This document shows, in pieces, positions 17,641-27,000 of a DNA stretch of 64,000 nucleotides; position 1 is the first letter of the stretch, and every line of letters starts with the position of its first letter. A program made the position numbers and the translations under genes. The stretch is from Robertmurraya massiliosenegalensis JC6. GTDB lineage: Bacteria > Bacillota > Bacilli > Bacillales > Cytobacillaceae. The notes below the pieces were generated by a model that was not told the DNA's origin, ran no database searches, and saw only the letters and a program-made list of their open reading frames with translations. Location of the stretch: assembly GCF_000311725.1 (NCBI RefSeq), contig NZ_HE978511.1, positions 387,498 to 451,497 of the forward strand. The letters run 5' to 3'.

Positions 17641-18291
17641 TTATTCAATTTTCGTCATTTGTTGTGAAGTAATCTTTGTTTCATTTTCATCATCAAGTTG
17701 ATATAAAATTTTTCCATCCTTGACAGAAACGGACTTCACGAGTGCTGACATCTCTTCCTTCGCTTCATTTAAATAAGTGATCATTTTTCCAATTAACATA
17801 CTCGCTTGAATAAGATTGTTTTCACCTGATACCGAAGAGGTTCCATTTACGCCAGAAATATTGGCTGGTTCTAGAATTGTTCCATCTTCAAGAAGCAATT
17901 CGACAGTTCCATTTTTAAATTGCACAGATTCAACTTTGCCTTTCCCTTCAAGAATGGTCGGTTCAGCGTTCGGATCTTCATTTGAGTAGGATAGCTTATG
18001 CCAATTTACTTCTTTCCCTATAAATTGATTGTAGGAAATAAGGTTGCTTTGCTCCTGTGTACTAACAAAGCTTTGCAAGGCAGTACTCATATTCGTCATT
18101 TGCTCTAACGAAGAAAACTGAGCCATTTGGGCAATAAACTCTCGGTCCTCCATGGGACTTGTTGGATCTTGGTTTTGCAATTGAACCATTAAGATTTTAA
18201 GGAAGTCATCCTTACCTAAAATATTTGATCCAGTATTTTTAACTTGTTGTTGCGATGATAAATATAAAGATGAATCAATGGTATTCGTCAT
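17641..18291 (-). CDS. flgD: Flagellar hook cap/scaffold protein FlgD
   Basis: FlgD caps the growing hook and is needed for FlgE polymerisation. The N-terminal FlgD motif is clear: [19 protein letters not shown] followed by [20 protein letters not shown] variable C-terminal part completes 216 residues. The start has AGGAGGTGA upstream. It lies after fliK and before the TIGR02530 gene and flgE. Confidence 0.96.
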   Translation of the reverse strand: MTNTIDSSLYLSSQQQVKNTGSNILGKDDFLKILMVQLQNQDPTSPMEDREFIAQMAQFSSLEQMTNMSTALQSFVSTQEQSNLISYNQFIGKEVNWHKLSYSNEDPNAEPTILEGKGKVESVQFKNGTVELLLEDGTILEPANISGVNGTSSVSGENNLIQASMLIGKMITYLNEAKEEMSALVKSVSVKDGKILYQLDDENETKITSQQMTKIE

Positions 18292-18302
18292 CTGTTCACC
18301 TC

Positions 18303-19628
18303 CTATACTTCTTGATTTATGAGCGCTTCTTCCAATGACGAAACAAAAGTATGTTCATCAGCATTAGATTGGCTTTCACGATTTTGCTCATGTTGTTCTT
18401 GTTGTTGTTGCTGTGATTGTTGTTGCTGTTCTTTGTTTAAAAATCTCTCCATCGATTGATTCGCCGATTGGGTAATTTCAAGTTTGTCTACTTGAATGTT
18501 TTGTGAAGCAAACGCATGTTTTAAATTTTGAATATGTGATTCAAGTGTCTCCTTCGCTAACTTCGTTGTCGCAAGTATTTTTGCAACCATCCCCGCATCC
18601 TTTTGAATAAGCTCGATTCTTAAGGCACCTAAATGTTCAGGGTTTAATTTGATCAGTAGCTTTTGGGAACCACCTATATTGGAAAATTGACTTTTTGCTA
18701 AAATATTTTCAAATTGCTTGATTAAATCATTTGCTCCTGTCGGTTTTCCAGTTTGTTGCTGAAGTGTCATCGTCAATTGCTCAGCCTTTGATATTTGATG
18801 GAATTGGACTATTCCATTAACAGGCTCGGTCTTTACTGACAACGTTTTAGCTTCAGTAGAAACTTCTCCTAAAAGCTTGCCTAGAGGATCTTTGTTATTT
18901 TGATTAAGCTCTGAAGCTACCGCTGAAAAAGTTTTCAGTACATATTCTTGCCGGCTATTCTGCTTTGCGAAATCATCCTTTTGACTTAAATTAGCTGACT
19001 CTAAAAATCCTTCTAGTTTTTTCGTCAATTGCTGGACCAAATCTTTAAGTTGCTTTTGATCATTCGTCATATTCAGTTCAGGTGCAAGCAGCTCAAATAT
19101 CTTCACTATTTTCACAAGCTGAACCATATCTTTTTGGGCAACGCCATTAAGATCATCAAGAGGGAAGGCGCTTATTTGAGTCAACATCGCTAACAAATCT
19201 TCTAGTTTGATTGGTTCAGATTGATTTGGATTTGGTTCAGAAATCTCATCTTCAAGCGGCATGCTTGAATTTTGTTGGAATGACTGGATTAATTCCTTTA
19301 CATTGACATTCGATTCAATAGTTTCAGCAATGATTTGTAGTAATTCTTCAGGGCTGCCTGCTGATTGAGCTTGTCTCAATAAATTTAACCCATCTTCTAC
19401 ATCAAGAATATCCTCTGCACCTAAAAAATCTATTAAACCAATTAGTTCCTCTGTTGGAATGTCAAGTGAGCGTTGCTCTGCTAAAGGATTATTTGTGCCC
19501 TGTGACGTGCTGCCCTCCGCTAGGAACAAGCTAACAAGATTTTTAAAGCCGCTTTCTCCGGTAGATAATGTCCCTTCCTTTACTGATGAAGAGATTGTAT
19601 TAAAAAAACCAATACCTCCGATTGTCAT
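18303..19628 (-). CDS. fliK: Flagellar hook-length control protein FliK
   Basis: FliK measures hook length and triggers FlhB to switch substrates. The first two thirds are variable. The conserved C-terminal Flg_hook domain is visible in [19 protein letters not shown] and the following helix [18 protein letters not shown] glutamine-rich run of about 15 residues lies near the C terminus ([11 protein letters not shown]). The start is the ATG at 19628, 6 nt after GAGGAGGTGA; the longer frame starts before that ribosome site. The product is 441 residues. Confidence 0.93.
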   Translation of the reverse strand: MTIGGIGFFNTISSSVKEGTLSTGESGFKNLVSLFLAEGSTSQGTNNPLAEQRSLDIPTEELIGLIDFLGAEDILDVEDGLNLLRQAQSAGSPEELLQIIAETIESNVNVKELIQSFQQNSSMPLEDEISEPNPNQSEPIKLEDLLAMLTQISAFPLDDLNGVAQKDMVQLVKIVKIFELLAPELNMTNDQKQLKDLVQQLTKKLEGFLESANLSQKDDFAKQNSRQEYVLKTFSAVASELNQNNKDPLGKLLGEVSTEAKTLSVKTEPVNGIVQFHQISKAEQLTMTLQQQTGKPTGANDLIKQFENILAKSQFSNIGGSQKLLIKLNPEHLGALRIELIQKDAGMVAKILATTKLAKETLESHIQNLKHAFASQNIQVDKLEITQSANQSMERFLNKEQQQQSQQQQQEQHEQNRESQSNADEHTFVSSLEEALINQEV

Positions 19629-19675
19629 TATTTCACCTCCTCTCAAGTTTTCCATCGTTTAAAAGAACCCATTGC

Positions 19676-20263
19676 TTATTCATTTGTCAGCAATTCAGTA
19701 TATTTCGCTGCCTCTTCAGGCTGAAGATTTTCCATAATGGCTGCTAGATTATCCGACTTTATACTTGAAAGTATTTGCAATGCCTCTTGTTCTTGCATTT
19801 TTGAAATAATAGGCGCAGCTTTTTTGGCAGACATCGTTTCATATGTTTTTACAATATCTTTGAATGCTCGTTTATTTTCGTCTTGAATCGCCAGAAGCTC
19901 ATCAATTTGTAATTGAAGTTGCTCAATTTCTAAATTAGTTCGTTCAATCTCCGAGTCTTTTCCCTCAAGCTCCGATTGAAGCTTTTCAATTTGAGCTTCC
20001 TTGTCCTGTATTTGGCCTTCGAGCTCAATGGTATTGGCTTCAAGTTCTTCCATCGTTTGAGTAGGCTCTTCCTTTATCATCTCAGAAAGAAATGGAACCT
20101 TCTGACTATATTCCTTCGCCTTTTCAAATACATTAACACCAGCAACAGAGAAAACAATCAGCATCACTACGACGAGAAATAATAATGGGATAAGGCCCGT
20201 GTAGAGAAACCATTGAAATTTATTCGCTTTTTTTTCTACTATTCTCTCGGCTGTCTTTGCCAT
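19676..20263 (-). CDS. ylxF: Flagellar-operon membrane protein YlxF (MotE/MgtE-N-like)
   Basis: One membrane helix (about 18-42) precedes a long coiled coil (about 65-135, rich in E, Q and L). The C-terminal helical domain ISKMQEQEALQILSSIKSDNLAAIMENL resembles the MgtE N domain found in MotE-type proteins. The exact role is unknown; a periplasm-side flagellar or motor-associated function is inferred from the operon. The ATG at 20263 is used, with AGGTGA upstream, giving 195 residues. Confidence 0.85.
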   Translation of the reverse strand: MAKTAERIVEKKANKFQWFLYTGLIPLLFLVVVMLIVFSVAGVNVFEKAKEYSQKVPFLSEMIKEEPTQTMEELEANTIELEGQIQDKEAQIEKLQSELEGKDSEIERTNLEIEQLQLQIDELLAIQDENKRAFKDIVKTYETMSAKKAAPIISKMQEQEALQILSSIKSDNLAAIMENLQPEEAAKYTELLTNE

Positions 20264-20271
20264 CAAATCAC

Positions 20272-20715
20272 CTAACTTCCCCGGTTCATATAGACTTGAA
20301 TCGAGATATCATCCATTTGTTTACTCTCAGTTGCCTTTAAGGATTTGAGAAATTGTTCGAAATCCTTTTCACGAATTTTTTCAAATTTTTTCACTTCAAT
20401 GTTTTTTTCCATTAGCTTCTCTTGAAATAAACTCATTCGATTTCGAGCATTAATAACCATTTTTTGATAGTGATTTATTGTTTTTTCTAGATTCCCAATA
20501 AATTGCTGGTGATGGCGAATTTCCACAATCGACAAGCCTCTCTTTAGACCTGTGGATTGAAAATCCTCAAGCTCTTCTTTTTTTCTTAAGAGTTCATATA
20601 ATTTTTCGGCAACTTCTTCAAATTTTTTAACGGCGTCCTGGTAAGAAGATAAAGCTTCATCCTTCTCCCTTTCCTTCAAAGCTAGTACTCTTGCAAATTT
20701 ATAATGATAAGTCAT
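20272..20715 (-). CDS. fliJ: Flagellar export chaperone FliJ
   Basis: FliJ forms the coiled-coil stalk within the FliI hexamer and promotes export. The 147 residues are nearly all charged helix, starting MTYHYKFARVLALKEREKDEA, as in the family. Its start overlaps the fliI stop by 4 nt. Identification rests on size, coiled-coil nature and position after fliI. Confidence 0.92.
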   Translation of the reverse strand: MTYHYKFARVLALKEREKDEALSSYQDAVKKFEEVAEKLYELLRKKEELEDFQSTGLKRGLSIVEIRHHQQFIGNLEKTINHYQKMVINARNRMSLFQEKLMEKNIEVKKFEKIREKDFEQFLKSLKATESKQMDDISIQVYMNRGS

Positions 20716-22037
20716 CGGATTATCTCACCTTTTCCCATTAACTCATAAAGCGCATTTAAGCTATCTTGAAACGATGCCTTTTCATCCGTTTCCTGTTTTA
20801 AGAAACGAATAATATCTGGGTATAAACGAATGGCTTCATCAATTTGTCTTGAGGACCCCTTTTTATAGGCTCCAATATTGATTAGATCCTCTGAATTTAT
20901 ATAAGTACTCAAAAGTTCTCTTAGCTTTTCAGCTGATTTACGATGTCCATCAGGAACGACATTGTTCATAACTCTACTCACACTTTTTAAAACATTAATG
21001 GCTGGATATTGGCCTTTATTGGCAAGGTCCCGATCTAAGACGAAATGTCCGTCCAATATACCACGTACCGTATCTGCAATCGGTTCATTCATATCATCAC
21101 CATCTACTAAAACAGTATAAAAAGCAGTGATAGAGCCTTTCATATTTGTTCCTGTTCTTTCCAAAAGCTTGGGAAGTATCGCAAAAACAGAAGGTGTATA
21201 ACCTTTCGTAGTAGGCGGTTCACCAATTGCAAGCCCTACTTCACGCTGGGCCATCGCTACCCTCGTTACTGAGTCCATCATTAACATGACATTCAAGCCT
21301 CGGTCACGAAAGTATTCAGCTATTGCCGTCGCCGTAAATGCTCCTTTAATCCTCATAAGAGCAGGTTGATCTGAGGTTGCGACTACAACAATCGAACGAG
21401 CCAAGCCTTCAGCTCCTAAATCTCGTTCAATAAATTCCCTTACCTCACGACCCCGCTCTCCAATTAAAGCAATAACGTTTAAGTCAGCTTTCGTATTCCT
21501 AGCCACCATTCCAAGTAAGGTACTCTTTCCGACACCACTTCCAGCAAAAATACCGACCCTTTGTCCTGTACCGACTGTTAATAAAGAATCAATCATTCGA
21601 ACACCTACTTCAATTGATTCAGAAATCGGTGGGCGTTTTAATGGATTAGGCGGCTCTTGTTCTGTTAATACCGGCGAGAGGCCTTTCGGCAATTCTTCCC
21701 CATCTAAAGGTTGTCCCATCGAATCAAGGACACTCCCGATTAAATCTGGCCCGATTTTAATTTCAAGCGGCTTATGACTTGCCTCGACTAAACTCCCAGG
21801 AGAAATGTCATTAACTGTTGTATAGGGCATTAAAATAATATTTTCATCTTTAAAACCGACTACTTCTGCTTTGATTTTTCTTTTCTGTTTATGGCCGACA
21901 TGAATATAGCAAACATCACCTATTGAACTTTCTGGACCTTGAGATTCAATCATCAGTCCTACAACCCGTTTGACTCTACCGTAGTGTTTGTATGTGTCTA
22001 TATGGTTAATTTGCTCTATTACGCCAGCTAATTTCAC
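20712..22037 (-). CDS. fliI: Flagellum-specific ATPase FliI
   Basis: FliI is the ATPase of the flagellar type III exporter and resembles F1-beta. The P-loop FAGSGVGKST (about 165-174), the Walker B strand GLNVMLMMDSVTR and the GEPPTTKGYTPSVFAILPKL segment are present. Two GTG starts are possible, at 22046 and 22037. GGAG lies 10 nt before the second but only 1 nt before the first, so 22037 is used (441 residues). Confidence 0.96.
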   Translation of the reverse strand: MKLAGVIEQINHIDTYKHYGRVKRVVGLMIESQGPESSIGDVCYIHVGHKQKRKIKAEVVGFKDENIILMPYTTVNDISPGSLVEASHKPLEIKIGPDLIGSVLDSMGQPLDGEELPKGLSPVLTEQEPPNPLKRPPISESIEVGVRMIDSLLTVGTGQRVGIFAGSGVGKSTLLGMVARNTKADLNVIALIGERGREVREFIERDLGAEGLARSIVVVATSDQPALMRIKGAFTATAIAEYFRDRGLNVMLMMDSVTRVAMAQREVGLAIGEPPTTKGYTPSVFAILPKLLERTGTNMKGSITAFYTVLVDGDDMNEPIADTVRGILDGHFVLDRDLANKGQYPAINVLKSVSRVMNNVVPDGHRKSAEKLRELLSTYINSEDLINIGAYKKGSSRQIDEAIRLYPDIIRFLKQETDEKASFQDSLNALYELMGKGEIIR

Positions 22038-22038
22038 T

Positions 22039-22803
22039 TTATTCACTCTCCAACAATTCGAATAACTTTGCTTTAATCTCCAAAAGCTGTTGGTCTACGC
22101 TTGCGTCAATTCTTCCATTGGCTGACTCGATGATGCAACTATTCTGGGATAACTCTCCATCTGGATAAATATAAACTTCCGTCTCCTTCGGGAAGATTTT
22201 AAGCAAATCTTCTTTTTGAGATAGTAAAAACTCATAATGGAGCGGATTTACATGTAATTGCACTTCACGATACTCTCTCGCTTCCTTAAGTGCTCGTTTC
22301 ACAATACTTATAAAGTGCTCCGATGTTCCATCAAGATGTTCACCAAGGATTCGCTCAGCCACTTTCAACCCTATTTCTAAAATCGTCGGTTCAGATTGTT
22401 CAATTGTGCGCTGGTAATCAGACTTCGAGCTTGTTACGGTTTGTTTTGCCAGATCAATCAAATCGAGCATTTCTCGATATCCTTCTTCTTTCCCTTGAAG
22501 AAATCCCGCTTCATAACCACTTTCCTTCGCCTGATGGGTAAGTATTGCAAGTTCTTCTTCCCAACGAATTCGTTCTTGTTGTAATTGCTCCTGCAGTTGC
22601 TTTTGATGAGCATTTGCCTCAGCAATTATTTGGTTTGCTAGTTTCTTTGCCTCGTCTAAAATTGCTTGTTGTTGGATCGAGATTATATTATTGGACGGCT
22701 CTAGATTACTCTCTTCGGTTTCTGTCTTGAACTTTCGAATCGAGATCACTTTGTTTTCTTGCTGTTCACTATTTGACCAGCTAGATTTAATAAGCCTAGA
22801 CAA
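22039..22803 (-). CDS. fliH: Flagellar export regulator FliH
   Basis: FliH binds FliI and docks it at the C-ring. It resembles the stator stalk of F-ATPases. There is a Gln/Glu-rich helix at about 55-95, then a FliH/V-ATPase E-type C-terminal domain with ILEIGLKVAERILGEHL. The start is probably the TTG at 22803 (product beginning MSRLIKSSW), 9 nt after GGAGGAG. Upstream GTG 22824 and ATG 22812 precede or abut that site. The TTG-started form is 254 residues and overlaps fliG by 8 nt. Confidence 0.9.
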   Translation of the reverse strand: MSRLIKSSWSNSEQQENKVISIRKFKTETEESNLEPSNNIISIQQQAILDEAKKLANQIIAEANAHQKQLQEQLQQERIRWEEELAILTHQAKESGYEAGFLQGKEEGYREMLDLIDLAKQTVTSSKSDYQRTIEQSEPTILEIGLKVAERILGEHLDGTSEHFISIVKRALKEAREYREVQLHVNPLHYEFLLSQKEDLLKIFPKETEVYIYPDGELSQNSCIIESANGRIDASVDQQLLEIKAKLFELLESE

Positions 22804-23812
22804 TAATATCATCTCCTCCGCCACGAGCGACTACGATCTCACCAGATTCTTCTAAGCGGCGAATAATCGCAACAATTCTCGACTGGGCCTCTTCAACGTC
22901 GCGTAAGCGAACTGGCCCCATATATTCCATTTCTTCTTTAAATGTTTCAACCATGCGCGTTGACATATTTTTATAAACAATATTCTTCACTTCATCACTA
23001 GATACTTTAAGGGACAGCATCAGGTCTTCATTTTCACAGTCACGGATAACACGTTGAATAGCTCGACTATCAAGAGTAACAATGTCCTCGAAGACAAACA
23101 TCCGTTTCTTGATTTCCTCAGCAAGCTCTGGATCTTGAATTTCTAAAGCATCTAAAATCGTTCTTTCCGTAGCTCGGTCTACCCCATTAAGCACTTCAAC
23201 GACTGCCTCTACACCGCCAGTTTGCGTATAGTCTTGCGTAACAGTTGAAGATAGCTTTCGTTCCAAAATCTGTTCAACTTCATTAATGATTTCTGGAGAT
23301 GTACTGTCCATGACGGCAATTCTTCTCGCCACATCCGCCTGCATTTCCTGTGGTAATTCTGATAGAATTTGGCCCGCTTGAGTCGAGTCCAAATAAGACA
23401 AAATTAAGGCGATGGTTTGCGGATGTTCATTTTGAATGAAATTGAGAATTTGTGCAGGGTCTGCTTTTCTTGCAAAGTCAAATGGACGAACCTGTAATGA
23501 CGATGTCAGTCTATTAATGATGACGGCAGCTTGTTCCGTTCCGAGTGCTTTCTCAAGGACCGTTTTTGCATAGCCAATACCACCTTGAGAAATGTAATCT
23601 TGCGCCAGGGCTAGATTATGAAATTCCTCCATAATCTCTTCTTTTGCATGAGAGTCGACTTTTTTTACACCAGATATTTCTAATGTTAATTTTTCGATTT
23701 CTTCTTCACTTAAATGCTTATAAACAGACGCAGATACATCAGGGCCTAGTGATATGAGTAGAGTGGCTGCCTTTTGTTTACCAGTTAATTCTCTTTGTTC
23801 TCTTTTTACCAA
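22796..23812 (-). CDS. fliG: Flagellar motor switch protein FliG
   Basis: FliG couples the C-ring to the stators and generates torque. Visible hallmarks are the N-terminal LTGKQKAATLLISLG, the middle EHPQTIALILSYL motif, and the C-terminal torque helix region FVFEDIVTLDSRAIQRVIRD. The end, ARGGGDDIIV, is typical of Bacillus. It has 338 residues, as in B. subtilis, and is highly similar by eye. Confidence 0.98.
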   Translation of the reverse strand: MVKREQRELTGKQKAATLLISLGPDVSASVYKHLSEEEIEKLTLEISGVKKVDSHAKEEIMEEFHNLALAQDYISQGGIGYAKTVLEKALGTEQAAVIINRLTSSLQVRPFDFARKADPAQILNFIQNEHPQTIALILSYLDSTQAGQILSELPQEMQADVARRIAVMDSTSPEIINEVEQILERKLSSTVTQDYTQTGGVEAVVEVLNGVDRATERTILDALEIQDPELAEEIKKRMFVFEDIVTLDSRAIQRVIRDCENEDLMLSLKVSSDEVKNIVYKNMSTRMVETFKEEMEYMGPVRLRDVEEAQSRIVAIIRRLEESGEIVVARGGGDDIIV

Positions 23813-23824
23813 CTGTCAAACCTC

Positions 23825-25423
23825 CTAGTCTTCCGAGATCCACGTCCTTAATAATTTTGCAAAGTCTTCAGGACTTTCTTTTGCCATTTTCTCAAGTTGT
23901 TTTCTTCTTAAGCTTCCTTCAGTTTCTTGCTCTTCATTTACATCAGCAATATTTACTTGTGGACCATCATCATAAACTTCTTCAAATTCTGCTTCTTCCT
24001 GACGTTTTTTACGAGCACGTAAAAATAAGAAAATAAGAAGAATAATGATTAAAATTAATACTCCACCTAAAACATATACCCACCAAGGTAAAGCCGTTTC
24101 AGGTTCGGTTGTAAATTGTGTCTTTCCATTAAACGGTTGAACGGATACGACTACTTTTTCTTGTATGTCTTCATCCGTTAATTCTCCCTCGACAGCATCC
24201 TTATTGATAGTTGTTCGGACGATTGTACTTAACATTTTCGTGATATCGTCTACTCTCTCCTGTGGCAAAGAAGTTTCATCATCAGCAACTGGCGGTTCAA
24301 CCATCACTTGAATTCCTAAATCTCTTATTTTATATGGACTTTCCACTATTTCTTTGCGAATTTTATTTACTTCGCTATTAATCGTCTCTTCTATTCTTTC
24401 ATAATCGCCATTTCCATTTGCTCCAGCTTGGTACGTACCACCTAAAGCATCAGCTGGATCTTCAGCTGCCGGAACACCTCCTGCTCCAGCACCTTCACCA
24501 GTGAAAGTCTCAGTAATTCTCTGGGCACTAATCGCGATTCCTTCCATATTCTCCTCATCAACAGGAGTAACAATATTTTCTTCACGATTCTCTTGAGTAA
24601 AATCGATATCTGCTGTTACTGAAACAACAACTTTATCTTGACCCATTAAAGTACCAAGCATGCTTTGAACTTGACGTTGCACATCCCGTTCGATCTCTTT
24701 TTTAATACCATTTTGAGCAGTGAAAATATCTCCTGAAGAATTTTCATCATTTTTTTGATCAAAATACTCAAAGTTTTGGTTAGAGATGACGATATTATCT
24801 GTAGAAAGATTTGGCACACTTTTTGAAACTAGATGATATAAGGCATTGATCTGCTTTTCTTCAAATTGATAACCAGGTACGGTATTCAATATTATTGCTG
24901 CAGTAGCTTCTTCTTTTGCATCATTAACAAAGATTCCTTGAGTAGGAAGCGTGATCATCACTCGCGCATCCTTGATTCCTTCAACACCTTTTATTAAATT
25001 CGCAAGTTCTGTCTGCATCGCATCAAGTTTCATGACATTAAACTCATTATCTGTCATACCAATTCCAGCATTTTGACTAAAAAACGAATAATCAATACCC
25101 CCGGACTTTGGCAACCCCTCTGCGGCTAGCTCCACGATAAGCGTATCTGCTTGTTCTTCGGGAACACTAATGGTAGTGCCCCCATCAGATATTTCATACT
25201 TTATTCCTTTTCCATCTAGGTTTTCTTTAATTGTACCTATTTCGGTTAAAGATAAATCTTTATATAACGGGACCATATTGGTTCTCGTAGCAAACACTAT
25301 GACCAAGGAAAGAACGATGATTAATAACAGAATAGATCCGATTATGATCATCTTGTGTTGTTTAGAACGCCCATTCCAGTATTCTTTTAAATTGTTTATA
25401 TATCTCTGAAACGAAACTGTCAT
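23825..25423 (-). CDS. fliF: Flagellar MS-ring protein FliF
   Basis: FliF builds the MS-ring base of the flagellum in the membrane. There is a helix at about 24-46 and then ring-building domains with VPLYKDLSLTEIG and TDNEFNVMKLDAMQTELANLI. A glycine/alanine-rich insert sits near 305-335, a second membrane helix near 435-460, and the FliG-binding tail ends KLLRTWISED. The ATG at 25423 is used because GGGGG lies 6 nt before it and abuts the earlier ATG. The product is 532 residues. Confidence 0.97.
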   Translation of the reverse strand: MTVSFQRYINNLKEYWNGRSKQHKMIIIGSILLLIIVLSLVIVFATRTNMVPLYKDLSLTEIGTIKENLDGKGIKYEISDGGTTISVPEEQADTLIVELAAEGLPKSGGIDYSFFSQNAGIGMTDNEFNVMKLDAMQTELANLIKGVEGIKDARVMITLPTQGIFVNDAKEEATAAIILNTVPGYQFEEKQINALYHLVSKSVPNLSTDNIVISNQNFEYFDQKNDENSSGDIFTAQNGIKKEIERDVQRQVQSMLGTLMGQDKVVVSVTADIDFTQENREENIVTPVDEENMEGIAISAQRITETFTGEGAGAGGVPAAEDPADALGGTYQAGANGNGDYERIEETINSEVNKIRKEIVESPYKIRDLGIQVMVEPPVADDETSLPQERVDDITKMLSTIVRTTINKDAVEGELTDEDIQEKVVVSVQPFNGKTQFTTEPETALPWWVYVLGGVLILIIILLIFLFLRARKKRQEEAEFEEVYDDGPQVNIADVNEEQETEGSLRRKQLEKMAKESPEDFAKLLRTWISED

Positions 25424-25481
25424 TCTCATCCCCCGGTTGTTCTGTCAAATTGTAAAAAAAATCACATATTCACCAAGTCTA

Positions 25482-25793
25482 CTAAACTTGCATTCTCATT
25501 ACCTCTTGGTATGCCTCTACAACCTTATTTCGAATTTCCATTGTTGCTTGGAGAGTGACGCTTGCTTTTTGACTTGCAATCATAACTTGATGTAAGTCCA
25601 CATTCTCTCCTTTTGCTAGCTTATCGGTCATCACGTCCGATTGTACTTGCGCTTCATTCACTTTTTCAATTGATTGTTTAAGTACGGACGCAAAACTCTT
25701 TTGTGCTTCGTATGGTGTAAGTGAAGAGGTCTTAGCCTCATGATTATTTATCGGCAATACTTTCGATACATTTGGAAACGATACATTCGTCAT
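25482..25793 (-). CDS. fliE: Flagellar MS-ring/rod junction protein FliE
   Basis: FliE joins the MS-ring to the proximal rod. The 103 residues end with the FliE signature: helix VDLHQVMIASQKASVTLQAT and IRNKVVEAYQEVMRMQV. The ribosome site is AAGGAG. It is the third gene of the operon, directly before fliF. Confidence 0.97.
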   Translation of the reverse strand: MTNVSFPNVSKVLPINNHEAKTSSLTPYEAQKSFASVLKQSIEKVNEAQVQSDVMTDKLAKGENVDLHQVMIASQKASVTLQATMEIRNKVVEAYQEVMRMQV

Positions 25794-25808
25794 TTAAGAT
25801 AGCTCCTT

Positions 25809-26258
25809 TTATTTCCCGATTTCTAAGGCTTTCATTAACATTCCTTTAGATGCATTTAGGACCGTAACGTTTGCTTCATAAGAGCGTGTTGCGCTGACCA
25901 AGTCAACCATCTCTCGTAAAGGGTCAACGTTCGGCATCTGTACATAGCCCAATTCGTTAGCATCGGGATGTTCTGGATCATAGACTTCTTTAAAAGGAGT
26001 ATCATCCTCAACAATTCTTGAAACTTGAACTCCATTTCCAGCTTCATTCTTATTCATCGCAACATTTAAAAACGAAGAAAATCCGCCTTCCTTCGGTTGA
26101 AGTTCAACCGACTTACGACGATAAGGAACCCACTCTCCATTTACTTGCGTTGCTCTTGTAGAGTCGACATTTGCCATATTTGATGAGATGACATCCATTC
26201 TTAATCTTTGTGATGTCAGCGCTGAAGCAGAAGTATTCATGCTATGGAAAATAGACAT
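25809..26258 (-). CDS. flgC: Flagellar proximal rod protein FlgC
   Basis: FlgC is a rod subunit exported by the flagellar type III system. The rod N-terminal motif SIFHSMNTSASALTSQRLRM with ISSNMANVDST, and the C-terminal motif MVDLVSATRSYEANVTVLNA, are both present. The 149 residues match the family. It starts 2 nt after flgB ends and has AAAGGAGG upstream. Confidence 0.97.
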   Translation of the reverse strand: MSIFHSMNTSASALTSQRLRMDVISSNMANVDSTRATQVNGEWVPYRRKSVELQPKEGGFSSFLNVAMNKNEAGNGVQVSRIVEDDTPFKEVYDPEHPDANELGYVQMPNVDPLREMVDLVSATRSYEANVTVLNASKGMLMKALEIGK

Positions 26259-26260
26259 TT

Positions 26261-26656
26261 TTATTTACCTCCTTTTATAACCGATTGCAACGTCTGGAAC
26301 TTTCCGCTAATTCTTTCAGTCAATGCGTTGTAATAGATTTGGTTAGTAGCCAAATCAGCCATTTCTTTGTCGATATCGACATTATTTCCATTATTGTTAT
26401 ATGATGTACCATTATTCGTTGTAATAGTGATTCCTGCTGATGAACTACCTTGAAAATCAAAATGTCTCATATCCGTTCGCTTCGCTGTCATTGAAGCCTG
26501 TTGGGCAGTATCTAACGCGGATTTAAAGCTCACTTCTTTAGCCTTATAATTAGGAGTGTCAGCATTTGAGATATTTTGAGCAATTACCTTCTGTTTAGTA
26601 GAAGAATAGTTCAACGCATTCTCTAGTGTTGAAATAGTATTAGAAAACAGCTTCAA
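26261..26656 (-). CDS. flgB: Flagellar proximal rod protein FlgB
   Basis: FlgB is the most proximal rod subunit and the first gene of the fla/che operon. The rod motif KQKVIAQNISNADTPNYKAKEVSF is clear, and the C-terminal helix includes IYYNALTERISGKF. The start is TTG at 26656 with GGGGGTG upstream. It has 131 residues. The promoter region upstream separates it from codY. Confidence 0.97.
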   Translation of the reverse strand: MKLFSNTISTLENALNYSSTKQKVIAQNISNADTPNYKAKEVSFKSALDTAQQASMTAKRTDMRHFDFQGSSSAGITITTNNGTSYNNNGNNVDIDKEMADLATNQIYYNALTERISGKFQTLQSVIKGGK

Positions 26657-26964
26657 TTTTCTTCACCCCCGTCATTATAATTTATCCGTGTTAAGGAATT
26701 TTGTAGAAGAATGTAATATTTAGATGAAAAATGTAACACATACTTAATTGTAATGAATAAGAAATCATATGTCTATGAAATAATCGTTAAAAAAAATGGG
26801 AGATATGACCTGTTTTCTTTAATTTTACAGTAGTTCTTATTTAATGGAAAAGAAAATACTCATTCTTTAGAATCATTATTAATAGTGATTCCGAACTATT
26901 TATCGCAAATGCTTACTAAACAAACAATTTGATATTTCAACAAAATTCGACATTCCCAGAATAT
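26657..26964. other. Intergenic regulatory region between codY and flgB
   Basis: About 308 bp of AT-rich DNA without a gene. It holds a sigma-A-like promoter (26747-26775). It also has a weak sigma-D-like TAAA-N14-GTCATAT element further upstream, matching only the ATAT half of the -10 consensus. A poor CodY-box-like sequence lies at 26933-26947, with about 4 mismatches to the 15-bp consensus. The rest shows nothing I recognise. Confidence 0.5.
26747..26775 (-). promoter_or_regulatory. Candidate sigma-A promoter of the fla/che operon
   Basis: On the minus strand TAGACA, a 17-nt spacer and TACAAT, each hexamer 5 of 6 to consensus. It lies about 90 nt upstream of flgB, with room for a leader. 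It is the best match in the codY-flgB gap. Confidence 0.55.
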
Positions 26965-26990
26965 AAAAAAACCCTCCTACATGAGGAGGG
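26965..26990 (-). terminator. Intrinsic terminator after codY
   Basis: CCCTCCT (26972-26978) and AGGAGGG (26984-26990) form a 7-bp GC-rich stem with a 5-nt loop. On the minus strand seven T residues follow. It lies 10 nt after the codY stop and separates the xerC-codY transcript from the fla/che promoter region. Confidence 0.9.
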
Positions 26991-27000
26991 CAGTATGTGA

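Noticed and set aside
26679-26685. TATAAT just upstream of flgB as a -10 element
   Set aside because: The predicted start would fall within the flgB ribosome site and there is no -35 at 16-18 nt.
26933-26947. CodY box upstream of fla/che
   Set aside because: About 4 mismatches to the 15-bp consensus in AT-rich DNA; reported only as a weak candidate.
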